DNA from: Cliona cf. orientalis
Lineage: Eukaryota; Porifera; Demospongiae; Clionaida; Clionaidae
DNA length: 64,000 nucleotides
Direction: 5' to 3'
NCBI GenBank assembly: GCA_963930775.1
Contig: OZ005696.1
Span: 9,478,980 to 9,542,979 of the forward strand
Position numbers and translations under genes: made by a program. Below the pieces are notes generated by a model that was given only the letters and a program-made list of their open reading frames with translations, did not search any database and was not told the DNA's origin. Positions 1 through 14,667 of this stretch are shown piece by piece (the first letter of the stretch is position 1; the number at the start of each line of letters is the position of its first letter).

Positions 1-3000
1 GACTCTATGATTGACTTTTTTACCTCTGGGAAGAGTTGCTATGTAGACATCTGAACTGTAAGAGCTAGACCATCCGTCTATGGCAGTTGCTTGAATGCTG
101 AATCGATAGGTTGTGGTATACCTAAGTCCGATTACTTGGTAGCTCCTCTGGGCAGGGTTTGAAACAGTGACATAGGAGTAGCTGGAATAGTAGGACGATC
201 TCCTGTAGCGGATCGTGAAGCTGCTAACTTCGTGTCCACCATTGCAGAAAGATTCACTCCAGGTGAGAGTAATAGTGTTACCTCCTCTTTTCGAATAGGT
301 TGGTCTACTAGGCTGTGGAATTGAGCCTATAGGAAGTCAAATCATAATATCATGACTGATTATTAATCAGTGACTTACTGCCTATTTTAAGATGGAATGT
401 TCGCCTCTCACTGCGACCAGAGGTGGTATTGACGACACAGGTGTACCGTCCTCCTTCACAGTAACTCAGCAAACCACGATAGACGCCAAGCTGAAGAACG
501 GTGGTACCGTTGCTATACGACTGCACTCCGATGTTTGAGCTCCGTCTAACTTTAGTTCCATTGGCAAAGAACCACTCAACTGTCGTGTTAGGAGAACCTT
601 CACGTGCAATGCAGTGGACACGGATTGGCCCACTATAGTAGCTCCTTGTGACCACATCCAAATTGTTGCCGTTGATTCCAAAGCCGGTAATAAGTGTCCG
701 ATCATCTAAAATATTCAACACAGATTCAAATACTGAGTGGCATGGCAAAGATTATTAATAGATACATAATATTATCATACTATAGGTTTGAGTCTTACGT
801 GTTCGAGTTACGGTGGTAAGGCGAATGCTTCTTGGCCCGTCCCCGGCGGCTGTGTAGGCCAAAATGCTGACGGTGTAGGCAGTTGCTGGCAGTAGCCCTC
901 CAATGATGAAGGCCTGCGTGTTACTGTTATTTATGTTCATGGTCGTCTCTTCCCCTCCCCTAGCCTGGACGAACAGCTTGTAGCCTCGGATGATTCCATT
1001 TCTGACGTTGGCAGCTGGCAGCCCCCATAGCACCTCGATGGCGGTTTCGTTGATGGCCTCGATGTTGAATTGTGAAGGAGGTCCATCAGGTGCTATGAGA
1101 GTATGAGAGTACCGTACAGTATAAATAGCTAGCAACAGTTATCACACCACAGTACATTACTGTATATACATGCATGGGGAGAAAAGGAAATATTTCTAGG
1201 TTCTGATAATAGAGATCAGATTGATATATTAATTTGAAGAGAGACCATACTTAGTGGTCATAACTTTACCGCAATTAATACTTGTTGTTTTACCTGATTC
1301 CATTGTAGTAGCATTAACTTGGGGAGAAAATGGTCCAAGTATACTTGTGTATCTACATGAAGAATGTGTCATTTTTGGACGGATCGTAATGTTGTACTGT
1401 CGCTCAAAGAGGAGATTGTTCAGAGTGTACTGAGTCCGGCTGCCTGAATTGGAACTAAACGATCGCGAGCTCCATGATCCAGATCTGTAGCTGTAGAATA
1501 CGTCAAAGTGTGATGTTGAGATGCCACTGGGAAATGTGTATCTCTGAAATAAGTATATTATAATCATAGCCACTGACTGGTAGTTAGATTGAGATTATTG
1601 TATATTCATTTACCTCCCAATTAATTGTGATAGAGCTTGCAGATACAGATCGTACGGCAAGATTGCGTACGGGTGGAAAATCATCCTCACCTGAAGAAAC
1701 AAACAAACTTGATTAGTGTAACTAGCTGCAGAATTTTCTTACCAGGTCTACAGACCACTCCTACATCATCGTAATGGTTGCATCGATAACTGTAGCTTCC
1801 CCAGTTCAAGCGACTGCAGTCTTCCAGTATTTCATCTCTGGAGGAACATCCAATATTATCCAACCAGATTGGCCCTTAAAAATTCATTTTTATAAATTAT
1901 TCCTTGAAGAATAATAATATTATTATTAATGCAGACCAGTTCCTCGGCCGAATCTTGTCGTACAGATAGCGTCGGAGTAGCCTGCCATTCCACACACAAC
2001 ATTTGCATCGGAGTTGTAGAAGTAATCGTCGCAGATTGTGCCCCACTGGCCGTTGTAGAGCACCTCCACTCGTCCAAAAAAGTCAGCTCCACTGCTATAC
2101 GGGGACACAAGTCTGATGGAGTAGTTGGATGGTCTCACTGCAGTAGGAGGAAAGGAGTAAGACTGTATAGCTCAACAAAAATTAATAAGTATAGCTACTG
2201 CTGCTGCTAGCTATATTCTTTCCTACAATACTATAAATAAATGGTGGAAGCATATGATATAGTATTTTACGCACGTGTGTCGCTGGTTCTGAAGGTCATT
2301 ACATCAGAGAAGGCACCAAACATTGACACAGAACAGGCTGAAAACTGAACTTGGGCTCTGACTTGAATGGCATATTCAGTGTTTCTTGTCAGCGATCGTA
2401 GGGTGTGCGTCACAGTATCGCCCTCTCCAAGCCCAGATCCCGGATATACGGTGGTGGATAGAGGGTTCGGAAATGCATTAGACTGGTAGGAGATGGAAAA
2501 ACGTAGATTATGTGCTGCTGCTGGATATTGTGGCACCTAAGACATAAATAACGCACAAATAATATTATTTGTGTAGCACAATGACATACAGAGGGTTTAT
2601 AATTGTATTGCTCTACAGCCCTCTATGGCTATCTGTGTGATGCTGGTCTTATCAATGAAGGTACAATACTTTATTGTAGTCTCAGTCACAAGTGAATTTT
2701 TTTCTCAACATCCCACTAGCCTAGGTATACCCACAAAAAAATTCCCCCCAGTTATAATACTACTAACTAAAGAGGGCATGTCTATGCACACACTGAGAAA
2801 TCTAATGAAATTACACAGCTGCTTACAGTCCACGAGAGAGTAAGAGATGTTGTGGTGGATTCTGTCATTCTGACATTTTTAGGAACACCAACCACACCAA
2901 CTGCGAGGAATAAGATGATGTCATAATGAATTAAATAATTAGCTAGCTTTACCATCTTCAGATTTGCAAATGACTCCAGCGTCATCTGTGGCATGGTTGC

Positions 3001-4265
3001 AGTTGTTATTGCCCCATCCCGGGAAACTGCACTGATCCAAGGCTTCCTCAGTTCCCAAGCACTGCACGTTGTCCATCCAGAATGGAACGGAGCTTGTAGC
3101 ATGACCAAAATTGTTGCTGGTAACTGCGCAAACAGCATCCCCATAGCCAAGCATACTGTTATAAAAAAAACAAGACAATGTTAAGTTTTGATTTTGTGAA
3201 GGTTGGCACTATCTGTAGCTTTGACTGACCTGCAGGCAACCTTTGCATCGGAATACGACCAGAAGTCGTCACAGACAGTACCCCAGGTCCCATTGTACAA
3301 CAGCTCCACACGTCCCATGTAGTTAGTGTCTCCATTGACCAATCGAATTGCTTCAATGTCAGTTTCAAGACCACTCAAATCTATCAACAGATCAAAAATT
3401 GGCTTAGTAAGTGTTGACTTATGTTTTATAGATTTCTATTAATCTTACCAGTTTGTATAAATGTGACATTTGGTCGTGGAGCACACTCCACTCCAGCATC
3501 TTCATAGTGATTGCAGTCATGGACACTGACGCCTCTATGGGAGCAGTCTATCAGTCTGTCCTCGTACCCAGAGCAGGAGACATCATCCAGGACTATGTCA
3601 CCCGTACCCCGGCCAAAGTATGCACCACCCCTTGCTACAGCATCTGTTCCAAAAGTACCGTTAAATCAAAGTTTGTGATTCCAAAATTAATCGTGATAAT
3701 GAAGGGCAGATTTGAACTTCAGGTGGTCTACCCAATGGACTAGACTCGTACTATCAAAAATTATTCCTAAAATTTTGGAAACTCAGTAGAGCAAAATGCA
3801 TCATACTTTTTAGGTGATTCCAAGTCTTATAAGTGCATCTGAGCCTTTTGATTAATTACAAGTAGGCAGACTATGCCGGGTATACAGTTGAAATTTACCA
3901 TCATGAGCATGGCCCAGCTGTCCACACACCACACTAGCTTGAACAGCTGTCCATCCATCGTCACAGACTGTGCCCCACGCTCCATCACTGCAGATCTCCA
4001 CACGACCCTCCAGATTGGTCCTGCCTCCAGCTAGCCTCACATCACCAGTCGAGCAAGGAGTCTGCTGACCTGCTTAATATCAGTGTCATAGTGTATTAAA
4101 GAGTGTAGCAATATTATTGCACTATGCTATAGATTGATGCATTGATTCTCTCATGCTCAGACTCTGCATTCATAAAGTGTATATACAGTTCTATTAGCAA
4201 AACTTACCACTTGCAAAATTCACAAAAAATGCAATGAAGACAGCTTGCAGGAACGCCAGTTCCAT
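1..4265 (-). CDS. SRCR / fibronectin III / Ig receptor-like protein, 3' part beyond window
   Basis: Secreted or membrane receptor-like protein. The first exon (about 4208-4265) encodes a signal peptide, [20 protein letters not shown], followed by a GT donor. Domains in order, from spliced exons: SRCR-1 (about 3899-4058 plus 3458-3645), SRCR-2 (3232-3381 plus 2945-3158), FN3 (2820-2912 plus 2270-2535), SRCR-3 (1937-2138 plus 1743-1876), FN3 (1590-1690 plus 1295-1543), FN3 (788-1091), an Ig-like domain (about 380-730) and FN3 (1-335). The SRCR halves show [11 protein letters not shown] and EDAGV motifs. The FN3 units show the Trp and Tyr core residues and the Ig unit a C...W...YTC pattern. A ligand cannot be named. 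The C-terminus lies left of the window, so any membrane anchor or kinase domain is unseen. The SRCR/FN3 mixture separates it from the SRCR/CCP receptors at 41928-64000. Exon edges are approximate. Confidence 0.85.
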
Positions 4266-4631
4266 TGCATATGAACAGCAGCTGATATCAAAATTTGAAG
4301 GAAATAAAATTTGTTGTACTTTAATTTGCTTCAAATTTAATGTGCAGCGTTATTAAACTCTAAGAGTCTTGCCTCTTGCTGGGCCACTTTTATCCATTAC
4401 CCACCGGTCGTGCTGGGTGGAGCTAGCACTTGAAATTTTACCACAAATTTGAGCATACGCGCCCGGTAAGCGGTGAGCTTGACGGGTGACGACCTTTACC
4501 TATTAAATTTGTATTACGCATGCGCACAAAAGTAATGTCATCAAACAAAAATTTAATGAGTATCAAAATATTTATTTCCACTCTAAAAAATATTTAAAAG
4601 TGCAAAAGTAACCCTATTATTCTCCCGTATT
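4266..4631. promoter_or_regulatory. Upstream region of the SRCR/FN3 gene
   Basis: Spacer between the start of the SRCR/FN3 gene and the stop of the next upstream gene, both on the minus strand. It holds a CGCATGCGCA palindrome at 4517-4526 (NRF1-like) and one copy of TGACGACCTTTACC at 4487-4500, a motif that recurs across the window. No coding potential was seen. Promoter assignment is inferred from position. Confidence 0.45.
4571..4576 (-). terminator. Poly(A) signal AATAAA of the UBC/LRR/RRM gene
   Basis: TTTATT on the plus strand reads AATAAA on the minus strand, about 56 bases past the TAG stop at 4632-4634. Position and orientation fit a cleavage signal for that gene. Confidence 0.5.
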
Positions 4632-5692
4632 CTACCACGAGTAGAGTCCTGTGGGTTCCTTGACTGACTTGGCCGCGGCTTGAGCAGCAGCGTTGGCCGT
4701 CAGACCAGCTCTGGAGATGATTGGCTGGTAGCCAGCTCCAATATGAGCCTCTCTCTTCCTCACCAGGTCAACCGCCAGCTGCAAGGAATTAAGTCAAATT
4801 TGTCACATTTTTTTAACCAATATTAATACCTCGACACTGTCTTTGTGGGCAAATTCCACCAAGGCATAGTTGGCTTTAGCGAAGGCAGCCTTCTTCTTTC
4901 GATGCTTTTCGATCTTGACCGACTTAATAGCACCACATTTCTTCGAGTAGAACATTCTCTAAACGGAGAAAATTTAATGTTCTCAATAATAATGCCTACA
5001 AAAATTATGGTTTTTTCTACCTTGACCATCTCCGGTGTGATGTTTGCAGCGAGTGGAGATACGTAGACTGTTCTCTCCATCCTCTCCGGGATCCGATACT
5101 CCGCCCGAGCTGAGAGGTCAAAGTCCACCTCACACGCCGCCTCCTTTAGAGTGGTCACTATGGTGACCAATGTATCATGCTGTGCAAAAATCACAGAATA
5201 AGTATTTCTATACAGATACTCTACACCATTATTTTACTGAAGTTATAATAATTATACAATGTCATGTATATATTATATACCTGCAAGGTATTTCCCGCCA
5301 GCTTTAGGGTGGTCACATGACATGATGGGACCTCTACCAGCTGCTTCACAAGCCTAGATATACATATCATATATACATGTTATGTACTTTTACCAATAGC
5401 CTCAGTCTAGTCTAGGTGCTAGGTGTAGCTCACTTGATGGCCCAGGAGTCAGGGATGTAGTTGAACTTGAGACAGAGCATCTTCAAAGATGTGTTGATGG
5501 TCAGCATGGAAATAACAGCAGCTGCTCCTCTCTGGAGTAAAGTCGAGCATCGTCAACTTGTAGGAAAAAGTCAACCACTTTTGCACCACTGACCTTTCTT
5601 ACTCTGTTCATGCCCAAGTCAATGTACTGCAAGTGTTTGTTGGTCTCCAGAGCCTTGCATATGGCAGTCGTACCAGGGACATCAATGTACTA

Positions 5693-5738
<46 letters not shown>

Positions 5739-8700
5739 ATCGTTCAAAGTATATTTTAAAATAGCTCTTTCTCCTCACATTACAGAACAGGTGAAGCTCC
5801 TTGAGAGTACAGGAAGGCTCAGCTATCACAGTGGCCAGGTAGTGCGCCCCGGCCGCCCCCAGTCTGTTCTTGTCCAGCTTCAACACATCAAGGTTGGTGT
5901 TGGTAGCCATTCCATTGGCTAGAAATCTCGCTCCATGTTTTCCGAGTGAATTGAACCGAAGATCCAACTCCTTCAGAGCTGTGTTTTTGGACAGTACTGT
6001 ACCAAACACCTGTATAAAGATGAATCAGAGTTCGGTAAGGGGTCGACAAATGTACAGGCTGCCATTATATATATACCTCTGCTGCATCTGAATCCAGGCT
6101 GCATTTCGACACGTCCAGCTTGGTGACTTTGCCAAATGTGTGCGAGAAGAAGAAAGTCATTTCTTTTGCTATTTTCTCCTTATCGCTTGAAGTTCTCTGC
6201 AAGGGAGGGAGGGGGGGAGATAGATGGAGATATTGATTGAAGTAGTCGACTTACAGAAGTAAAGAGTGCAGAGTTCTTGCTCAAGTTGAGAGTTGTTACC
6301 GGCGAGGTTTTGCCCTTAGTTCTAAAAATTAGAACGATCCAGCTCATAAAATATTTCCAAGCACAGAGTAATATTTTTTATCATAGCTCACTGCTTATTG
6401 AGGCGTGTACATCCATCACAGGTAAGCTTGTTGTCGGATAAATCCAGGTCATCAAGCAATGAAGTCTAGATATAATGCAAGGGTAAATATGATAGTTACG
6501 AGCGATAATAACATTACTATGATAGGCAGTCACTTACAGTATGGGTAAAGGCAGCTCCGAATGCTTCATTGGCATCAGTGACACTGAGCTGGGTGGAGCC
6601 CTGCACAAAAAATGCGACTAGTTATCAAGATGAGCTTTTTCATTTGACGACCTTTATCTACTCCCAGAACGGGTAAAGGTCGTCAGGAGAAAATGTCTAA
6701 ATTAGTGCATGGTCACTAACCAGGTCAAAGTCCGTAATGGTGGTGTTGGCTGCAAGGTGCTTTAGGTTATTCTTATCAAACGCTGGGACTAGAGCGGTGT
6801 GCCAAAAGCTGACCTATGAGACAGATAAATTTCACAATTTTGCTCAATTGCCGAAGGGTGCTCACTATATCAATACCAGTAAGCTATTTCTTCACCTTCT
6901 TGAGAGAGACGGTGAGTTGGAAGAGTTTGGCCAAGGACTTGGAGAGGGTGGATAGGTGAGCAGAGCCGCCGTGTATGAGGGAGATGTCGGTGAGGAGCAA
7001 CTCCTCGATGGTGGAGCTGTAGGACAGCGACTGGATCACCTCGGCCAGACCAACATATCCACACCGATTCTTGCTGAAGTAAGCAAAATGGAAAGAAATA
7101 ATGATGTTAATATCCACAAAATTAATGGTTCTAGATACACAGAAAATGCACAAAATCACAGATATTATGGGGAGTTCCTCTAACTAATGTTGTACACTTC
7201 AGATCTTACCTTAGGTCGAGCTTTCGTATGTTCCTCTTGACCAGTAGCCCCTCAGCGAGGGCCTTCATTCCTTCATCGGTGATCTGACAAGCCTTGAGGT
7301 TGAGCTCGGCAAGGTTGGGGAGGGAGCGATGCTTCAACATGAGCTGGGACAGCTTTACAGTTCCCTCGGAACACAGCGCATTCCCTTCCAAGTGTAGACA
7401 CCTGCACAATATAGTTCGTGACATGATCGCCACTGCGTCACATGACAATCACATGACTTCTGTTATTTCTATAAGATGGCGAACCTGAGTCCGTCACTAG
7501 TCAAATGACTCTCGGCCAGTTTAGACACATGGGTCTCCTTGATACCAAGGTACCGAATATCCAACACCTACATGTACAGAAGTATACAAGTAGAAATCCA
7601 AAGTTAAAAATTATCTCTATACAGATGACTGAACAGGTAAAGGTAACCTGCAGAGCTCCTGAACTTTTTGTCATCCCCTTCACCAGCTCTTTGAACCCCT
7701 TCTCTCCAAAACCAATCTCTCCCTGCGTAATAATTAGGGGTATAATGGTACAGGGTCGCCACATTCAGAAGTAATATAATCATTCATGGCAGCCCATAAG
7801 TGACCTCATGGCTACCTTGGATATTGTGAGGTGTGTCAAAAGTGGGAGGAGCTCCAGGATCCGAGACAGGAAGTAGTAGTGGGACTTGATGTTGTCGGGG
7901 GTGAAGGTCACAAGGTCAAAGTGCGTCAGCGTGTCCTTGGACAACTCCAGCGTCTTGTAGAGAAGCTGTCGGCAAACAAATGCCAAACTAGTACTTACTG
8001 AATCAATGAATTTTACGGAATTTACCTGAAAGTCAGGATTATCATTGAGCTTGGAGACTAGCTCCTGGAGGTTGTGTTGAAGATAGAGGTGCTTCCAAGG
8101 ATCAGAGACACTCTCCCCGTACGAACAAGGCAACTCCTAAAAAGCATAGTTAGAATAATATTATTCATAACACAAGGGGGGAGTATTACGTTGATCATAC
8201 CGTTAGTCCAAAGCGTGTTTCACAGAGTGATTTCCACTGTTCCTCATTGCCATGGAGATGAGCGGCCTCCACCAGCTCCCCCAGTGGCTTGATAGCTCCC
8301 AACCGCTGCTTCTCAAACTCTGAAAGAAAGAAAAAGTCAACCCATGACAAATTGAGAGAGTTGGAGAGTGATTTCTTCTTCTTACCTTCAGGTGATAGCA
8401 CCTCTATTCCCTTGTCTCCATGGTAACGTTTCCTGGCTGAGTTGGCCACGGCATTCCTGAGAGTCACTAGCAGCTCCTCCTCACTGGGCACCTTCTCACC
8501 AACACACTCTAGAAAACCACTGCATGACAAAAAGATGCAACAAAATGAAAATTTTTAGCATTGGACTATCAATTAATCCTGCTCACCTAAAGCTACTGAC
8601 GGCCATGATGGATTTCTTCTCCTCAAGCAGCTTATCTTCAAGTCGCTATGGAAGAAACTAATGTTCATACCTATTCTCTTACTTTTGCATTATGCTGGCA

Positions 8701-10615
8701 CTGAGCATGTGCACCTTACCTTTGGAAGGAGAGAGGAGTGCTTGTCATACTGACTGATGACATAATCCAGGGAGCTGCCCTCGGGGCACACGAACAGCCT
8801 GCATCCATTCACAAGTCACATGATCAGTCACATGACCCCCAATTCAAACATAAATTCACAAATTCTGCACTAGCTAGCTATACCTGTTAAACATGAGCTG
8901 TGTCATGAGGAACCTCAGCCCAGAGAGATTGGTGGCTTGAAAGCTTTTTGTGATTCTTGTAGCGTCGATCTTTGCATCGGGCTCTGAGGTACTGAGCTCT
9001 GGGTGTCGTTGAATGATTCTACGGACCTGTCGATCAAATCCCTCGGAGAGATAGGGCGGGGCTAGCTCTGCCCATAATACTCCGGTGAAAGAGGCCAGGA
9101 TCACTATATGGCCTATGGCTGGGGTGTGCTGGAGTGAGGTGTGTAGAGAAGAGAGAGAGAGAGAGAGGGGGGGGGGGGGGGGGTAGAGAGAGCTTGAACC
9201 TAGCCACTTCAGCCTCTCAGCATGCTGTTGACATGCCTGTGTGCCCAATATACCCTACCTACATGTACATACATGTACGTGTCAGTATGGGAACAGCACC
9301 AGGTGCTCCCATGTGCAAGTGGCATGTGGTGACAGGTAGTGAGGCGAACAGAACAATACCCTTACCACAAAGATCCTTTGTCAACTCTAACAATACACCC
9401 AGAACAGCTCCCCTTCCCCACACAATGGAGTAAACAGTATGCACCTTTAATCAATCCACCCTATCACTCCATCTCCTCCAGTGTCAGCTTGCTCTAGCTG
9501 CTGGCTCCACATAAAACAGTGTGTTGATACAGCCTCCCCCACACACAGGAACAGATTTTTAATACCAGGCAACTTCAGGGAAGCCTTTGTTTCTTTTTAG
9601 AGCTAGCTCCCTGCTATTCAATAGTAGCTGGCTGGCTTCTAAGCTTCTGGGCACACATTAACTTAATGAACAGCTGGAAAATGAGACTAGTTCCTACCAC
9701 TAAGAAGTGACACACATGTACAGATTGCCTTATGATAGGAGGGTACATCTCAATCCCAAGCAAGCATAAGATAAGCTACATGCACATGCACTTGCACATG
9801 CACAAGCAGAATGTCCCACCCACCAGGAGTACAGCAAACCACACTCAATCAGCTGAGCCCTATCTCTATCATGCATGAGGCTGCAATCACCACCAAGCTA
9901 CCAGCCACCAGCCACCAGCCACCAATTAGCAGAGAATACTAGTTATGCCACCAACAACCAAGAGGACCACCACACCACACCTGGGCCACTCAGGCCAGCT
10001 TCAGACCACCTGTCAATAGACACAGCTAACCACACTATGAGGAGGAGGGGAGGGGCTAGTCACACTACATGGGGGAAGGGGAGGAGGGGCTAATCTTTTC
10101 ACAAGTTGCCACACACTCACCCCAATGGTCACACTCTCACAACTGCAAGGTGAGAAATTGCAACAGCACAGAAGATATGGTTGTAGATTAACCAGGTGTA
10201 GAGCAGAAAACAATTTTTAACTGTAATATGTTTAAGAAGGCTACTCTACTCCAGGGAGTAAATAAAACAAGATGTACCTGCCTAATGCCTTTCTTCTTCC
10301 CAGATCAAATATCACAATACTTTCACTGATTAGCAGTCTATTGACTGCTAAAATAGTTTTTCACAAGACAGATTCAGAGGAGAGGGGAAGAGAGAGATAG
10401 AGAGAAAGGGAGGGGGTATATATATTCTACCTCCATGTGCCTCTTGGCCTCATCTTGTATGAACTCCTTGACGGTCTGTCTGGCAGAGGCCACCAAACTG
10501 GAGCTCTCCTTCACAAACTGAAGAAACAGCCTGTGCATGTAGCAGTAGGCAGCCAGCGCCCTCAGGGCATCACCACCCTCATCAGCATTCACAAAGCTGG
10601 TGTGTGTGAGAGAAG

Positions 10616-10653
<38 letters not shown>

Positions 10654-10655
10654 GG

Positions 10656-10689
<34 letters not shown>

Positions 10690-13600
10690 GAGGGAGAGAG
10701 AGAGAGAGAGAGGGAAGTGGGTACATACACCAAAGCTGCATGGATTAATGCAATCTTGCATAACATGTATGTAGGTGCCTACCCTAATTGTCTCTAGTGT
10801 GTCTCCATGACTTATATAATTAGTAATGACTACCTCCCCCAGTGCTGTACTATGAAGCTCTACAGTACAACACCACTGCATTAAGGAATTTCGGTTATCA
10901 CTTAAAAGCTCAGCCACTTTAGCTACTGAACCAATACTAGTCTGCATGGCACCTCTAGGGAACTATTACCTCGCTCCATTAAGAACATGAAACTGGACAA
11001 GCCTACAATTTTAACAATCAAGCACCCATTTGCGCTAACCCTTCAAGTACAATAATCATTACAGCGTGCACACTACATGTTGTTTAATCATTATTAACTT
11101 AAACCTACACTGATTTAATCCTAGCTTTTATATCACTATACCAAGAAGATGCACCCCAGGATGTGTAAAAAAAACTTAAATATTGCATATTCAGTAAAGA
11201 TGATGGTTTAAGTAAGTAACATGAACACTGCACACTCATTAAAGAAGGTGATCTAAGTAGCACCCTCCAGCTGACAGATGAGGAGGGAGGTGGTGTCTGA
11301 AATCACACTCAATTTTGTTGAACTAACAACTTTTTTTCACCCAGGTGGCAGGTGTGTGGGAGATGACACCATTAAATCTAACAATCTTGTGAAATTTCCA
11401 CCTCCTATTACCATGAAATCACACCAACTAGCAAAATGTTTCAGCAGCCTACTAGTGTCACATGTTGTCAAATTGGATTAATTTAGGGCACATCTATTTT
11501 AATCAATACAAGGTCACAGGTGATTAGGGCACTCTTAATCTTCATTAATAAAACCTGGCCACTCTTGACACTATGGCTTACTGAGCCTCAGCCTGTAAGC
11601 CTTTGGGTGTACACAAGACACAAAATGCACAGTTGAAAAGATCACCACTAGCCAACCAGCTTCAGATAGCTCATGATTCCCCACAGACTATCACACCAAG
11701 GCCTCAAAGGCCTCAAAGAAACCACTAATTTGATGTATATCTCTGTGCTCTGGGAGAGACCACTAGAGCAGCTCTGGGTGCCTGCTAAAGCCACAAAGGT
11801 TAGTAGTACCAGAGCTAAAAGGTGGAACCAACCAGATCCATTCAGGTCAGATTCAACCAGCCAGATCTGGTAAGATAGAATCAAGGTCAAGGTCAGGATG
11901 AGATCAGAAGAAAATAATTAGCTACTTCATAAAAATCACATAAAAGTTAAAATTGTAATTGTTTTTTTTAGCTTACATTCTATTAGCATAAACATGGTAG
12001 TCCAATAAGCCAAAGTGCCCCCCCCCCCCCCCCCCCCCATCTAGAGGAATAGAACAAACTACCAATAAATGTATGCAACAGAACAGTGGTATTCCTGGCA
12101 GTGTAGCTCTAGAGACTAGCTCCACCACGACTGATCGCATCAATCACCGCAATCAATGTACAAATTTTATATCAGACGTAAAGAGCAGGTAATCAAATAC
12201 AGGATTGAATTTTTGAATAGACTACTTGACAGGGACAAATTTCCTGATAGAATTTGTCCGACAAATTTCTTGACAGAATTTTGTCCGACAAATTTTTGTG
12301 CATATAGCAAAGAGCTTAATTTTTTTGTAAAAGGAAAAAACATTATTATCTAATTCAGAATAATTTCTGCAACAGATTGCGCTAGTTCAGGTACAAGGAG
12401 TTACCCAATCCACTCAAAGACGGACTTACTGTACCTGACAGCCAAGTGGCAGAGAAGCCTTGGAAAGAAATCCATGACCATGGAGTCCTCAAACTCGTGA
12501 GGGTTGCCAGAGTACATGGAGCTGAGCGATCGACGGGCAAGGTAAAGAGACCTCTCAGGGTGACTGCCATGGAGGTCTGATGGGAAATCATGGAGGGAGA
12601 GAGAGAGAGGGAGAGAGAGAGAAGGAGAGTGAGAGAGAGAGAGGGGGGGGGGGGAAGGGAGGGAGTGGGAGGGGGAGAGAGAGAACAGCATTATTACGTA
12701 CAGAGTGTAAACAAGTAAATTGCAAAAATATGATCCTAGTCACATTGGCACTAGCACTGGGTTGGATGGCGGCGACATTTGTACTAACACTAATGAACTG
12801 GTGAGAACTCATGTACGATCTACACTAGTTACCATGGATCAAAACTACCAAAAATAAACTTTTACAACTTTATAATTCGGCAGGAAATGCCAACCTTCAT
12901 TAAGCAAAGTAGGCGCATGTAGCTTTGATACGACACGCTTATGTTACCATTGTGTATATCAATTAGGAGATATGTATGAGCTTAGTAGAAAATAAATAAT
13001 GTATAACATGCTCAATAATTACAGTAGTGTGGTGGTGTCGTAACATAAATGAGTGCTACAATAAAATATTAATATTAATATTAATATTAATTGTACCGTT
13101 ATTTTTTGCCTAAAGCTTACATATTGGGATCCAGTGGGTGAACCCTTGACCCCAGAGTTCGGTGACTCCACTGTTCTTGAAGGCGTTGAGGGAGATGATG
13201 TCTGGAACACAGCGAACGGTCTGGATACGACCAGTTCTGCCGGAAAATGGTAACAATTTCACGTAATTAATAATTATGAATCAAATTTTGAAATAGATGT
13301 ACTGGTATTAATTATGTTTAGTGCAATAACAGTAATTGATGCTGTTCCCTTAAGTAAATTTGCTTATTGAAATGATAATTGATGCAGGAATGCTTTTAGT
13401 AATTACATGGTGATGTGTTTAAGTTAATTGCTGTCAGCTCTGGCACCTGTTGAGCTGGTGATTTTGTATCTGGGGATACCAGCTGAGGCATGACTGAGAG
13501 TCAGGCAAATGCTTAATAATTAGTCATTCCCACCACTAAAATATATTTTATATACCTCCCTCCCACCATTTAAGGTCATACTAAGACCAGTACTACTATT

Positions 13601-14629
13601 GGGTAGGGAGGGAGAGATAGATGGGGGGGGGGGGGGGGGGGGGGGAGGTCTTAAAGAGTCAATCTCTAGATTCAGCAAAATTAGTATTCAACACTCCATG
13701 GATAAATTTGCATCTTGCAATGGAAAGGGACAGTAGCTTTGTTGCCATCATCTGAAAGGTTTCAACAATGTACAAAAATATCATAATATGACTGACAACA
13801 GTCAATGATCACCATATCAACACCAGGGATGTGTTAATGGAAATGCAGTTAGCAGTACCTCCAACAAAATGAGTTAAGGGGGACAAGGCAAGAGGCGATA
13901 ATAATGTGAATAATAATAATTACTCTAGAACCAGGCCTACCATAGATTTGGAAATTTTCATAATAACACAAAATTTTTATCTAGTAGGAGTTATAATAGT
14001 GCAAATACTTTGTCATAGCTTGCCATTGACCATAAGCACCTCTTGGTACGTGTGTGTGTACCTTAGATCCTTGGTGAAGCTGATTCCTATTCCCAGCGCC
14101 GCCTCTTCACAGCTCTTACGAGTGAATACACACACAGCATTCTCCAGGTAGACGCTCTCCATGGATACCACCGGCTGATCAACATGCTCCTGGGGAAATT
14201 ACAAATTTGTACGGTAGTTTAGTGAGGAACCGACACACTAAGTAAATCATCTGGAATAGTACAGCTAGATTCACACTGCTACAGCTGTTTAACATCTTGG
14301 GCAAGGAACCTCGTGATAGAAACTTTGTTCAATGGTTCAGTGAAACTATTTTCACGTACGCACAAACCTCAAGCGTCGGCCAGTAGCTTCCCAGGCGATG
14401 TCTGCAACTGGAGCAGCTGAAATTAAGACTCTGCAAGGGAACATAGGAAGATCGTCACATATTATTGTGCTTAAGCTTTTACGCTTTTTAGCTTGAAAAC
14501 AGACACTATCTTTACCTGTACAACAGAGAATTTGACCCCAGACTCCCACTTGCTCTTTCGCTCCGTGTACTCGGAGAGATTGGTCAGGTTTTGAAGAGCT
14601 ATCTCAGCAGTTCCCTCAAACAAGAAGGC

Positions 14630-14667
<38 letters not shown>

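Noticed and set aside
12009-12039. Poly-C and poly-G runs (also 13623-13645, 29226-29250) considered as G-quadruplex regulators
   Set aside because: They are homopolymer microsatellites in introns with no consistent position relative to genes; length may also be unreliable.
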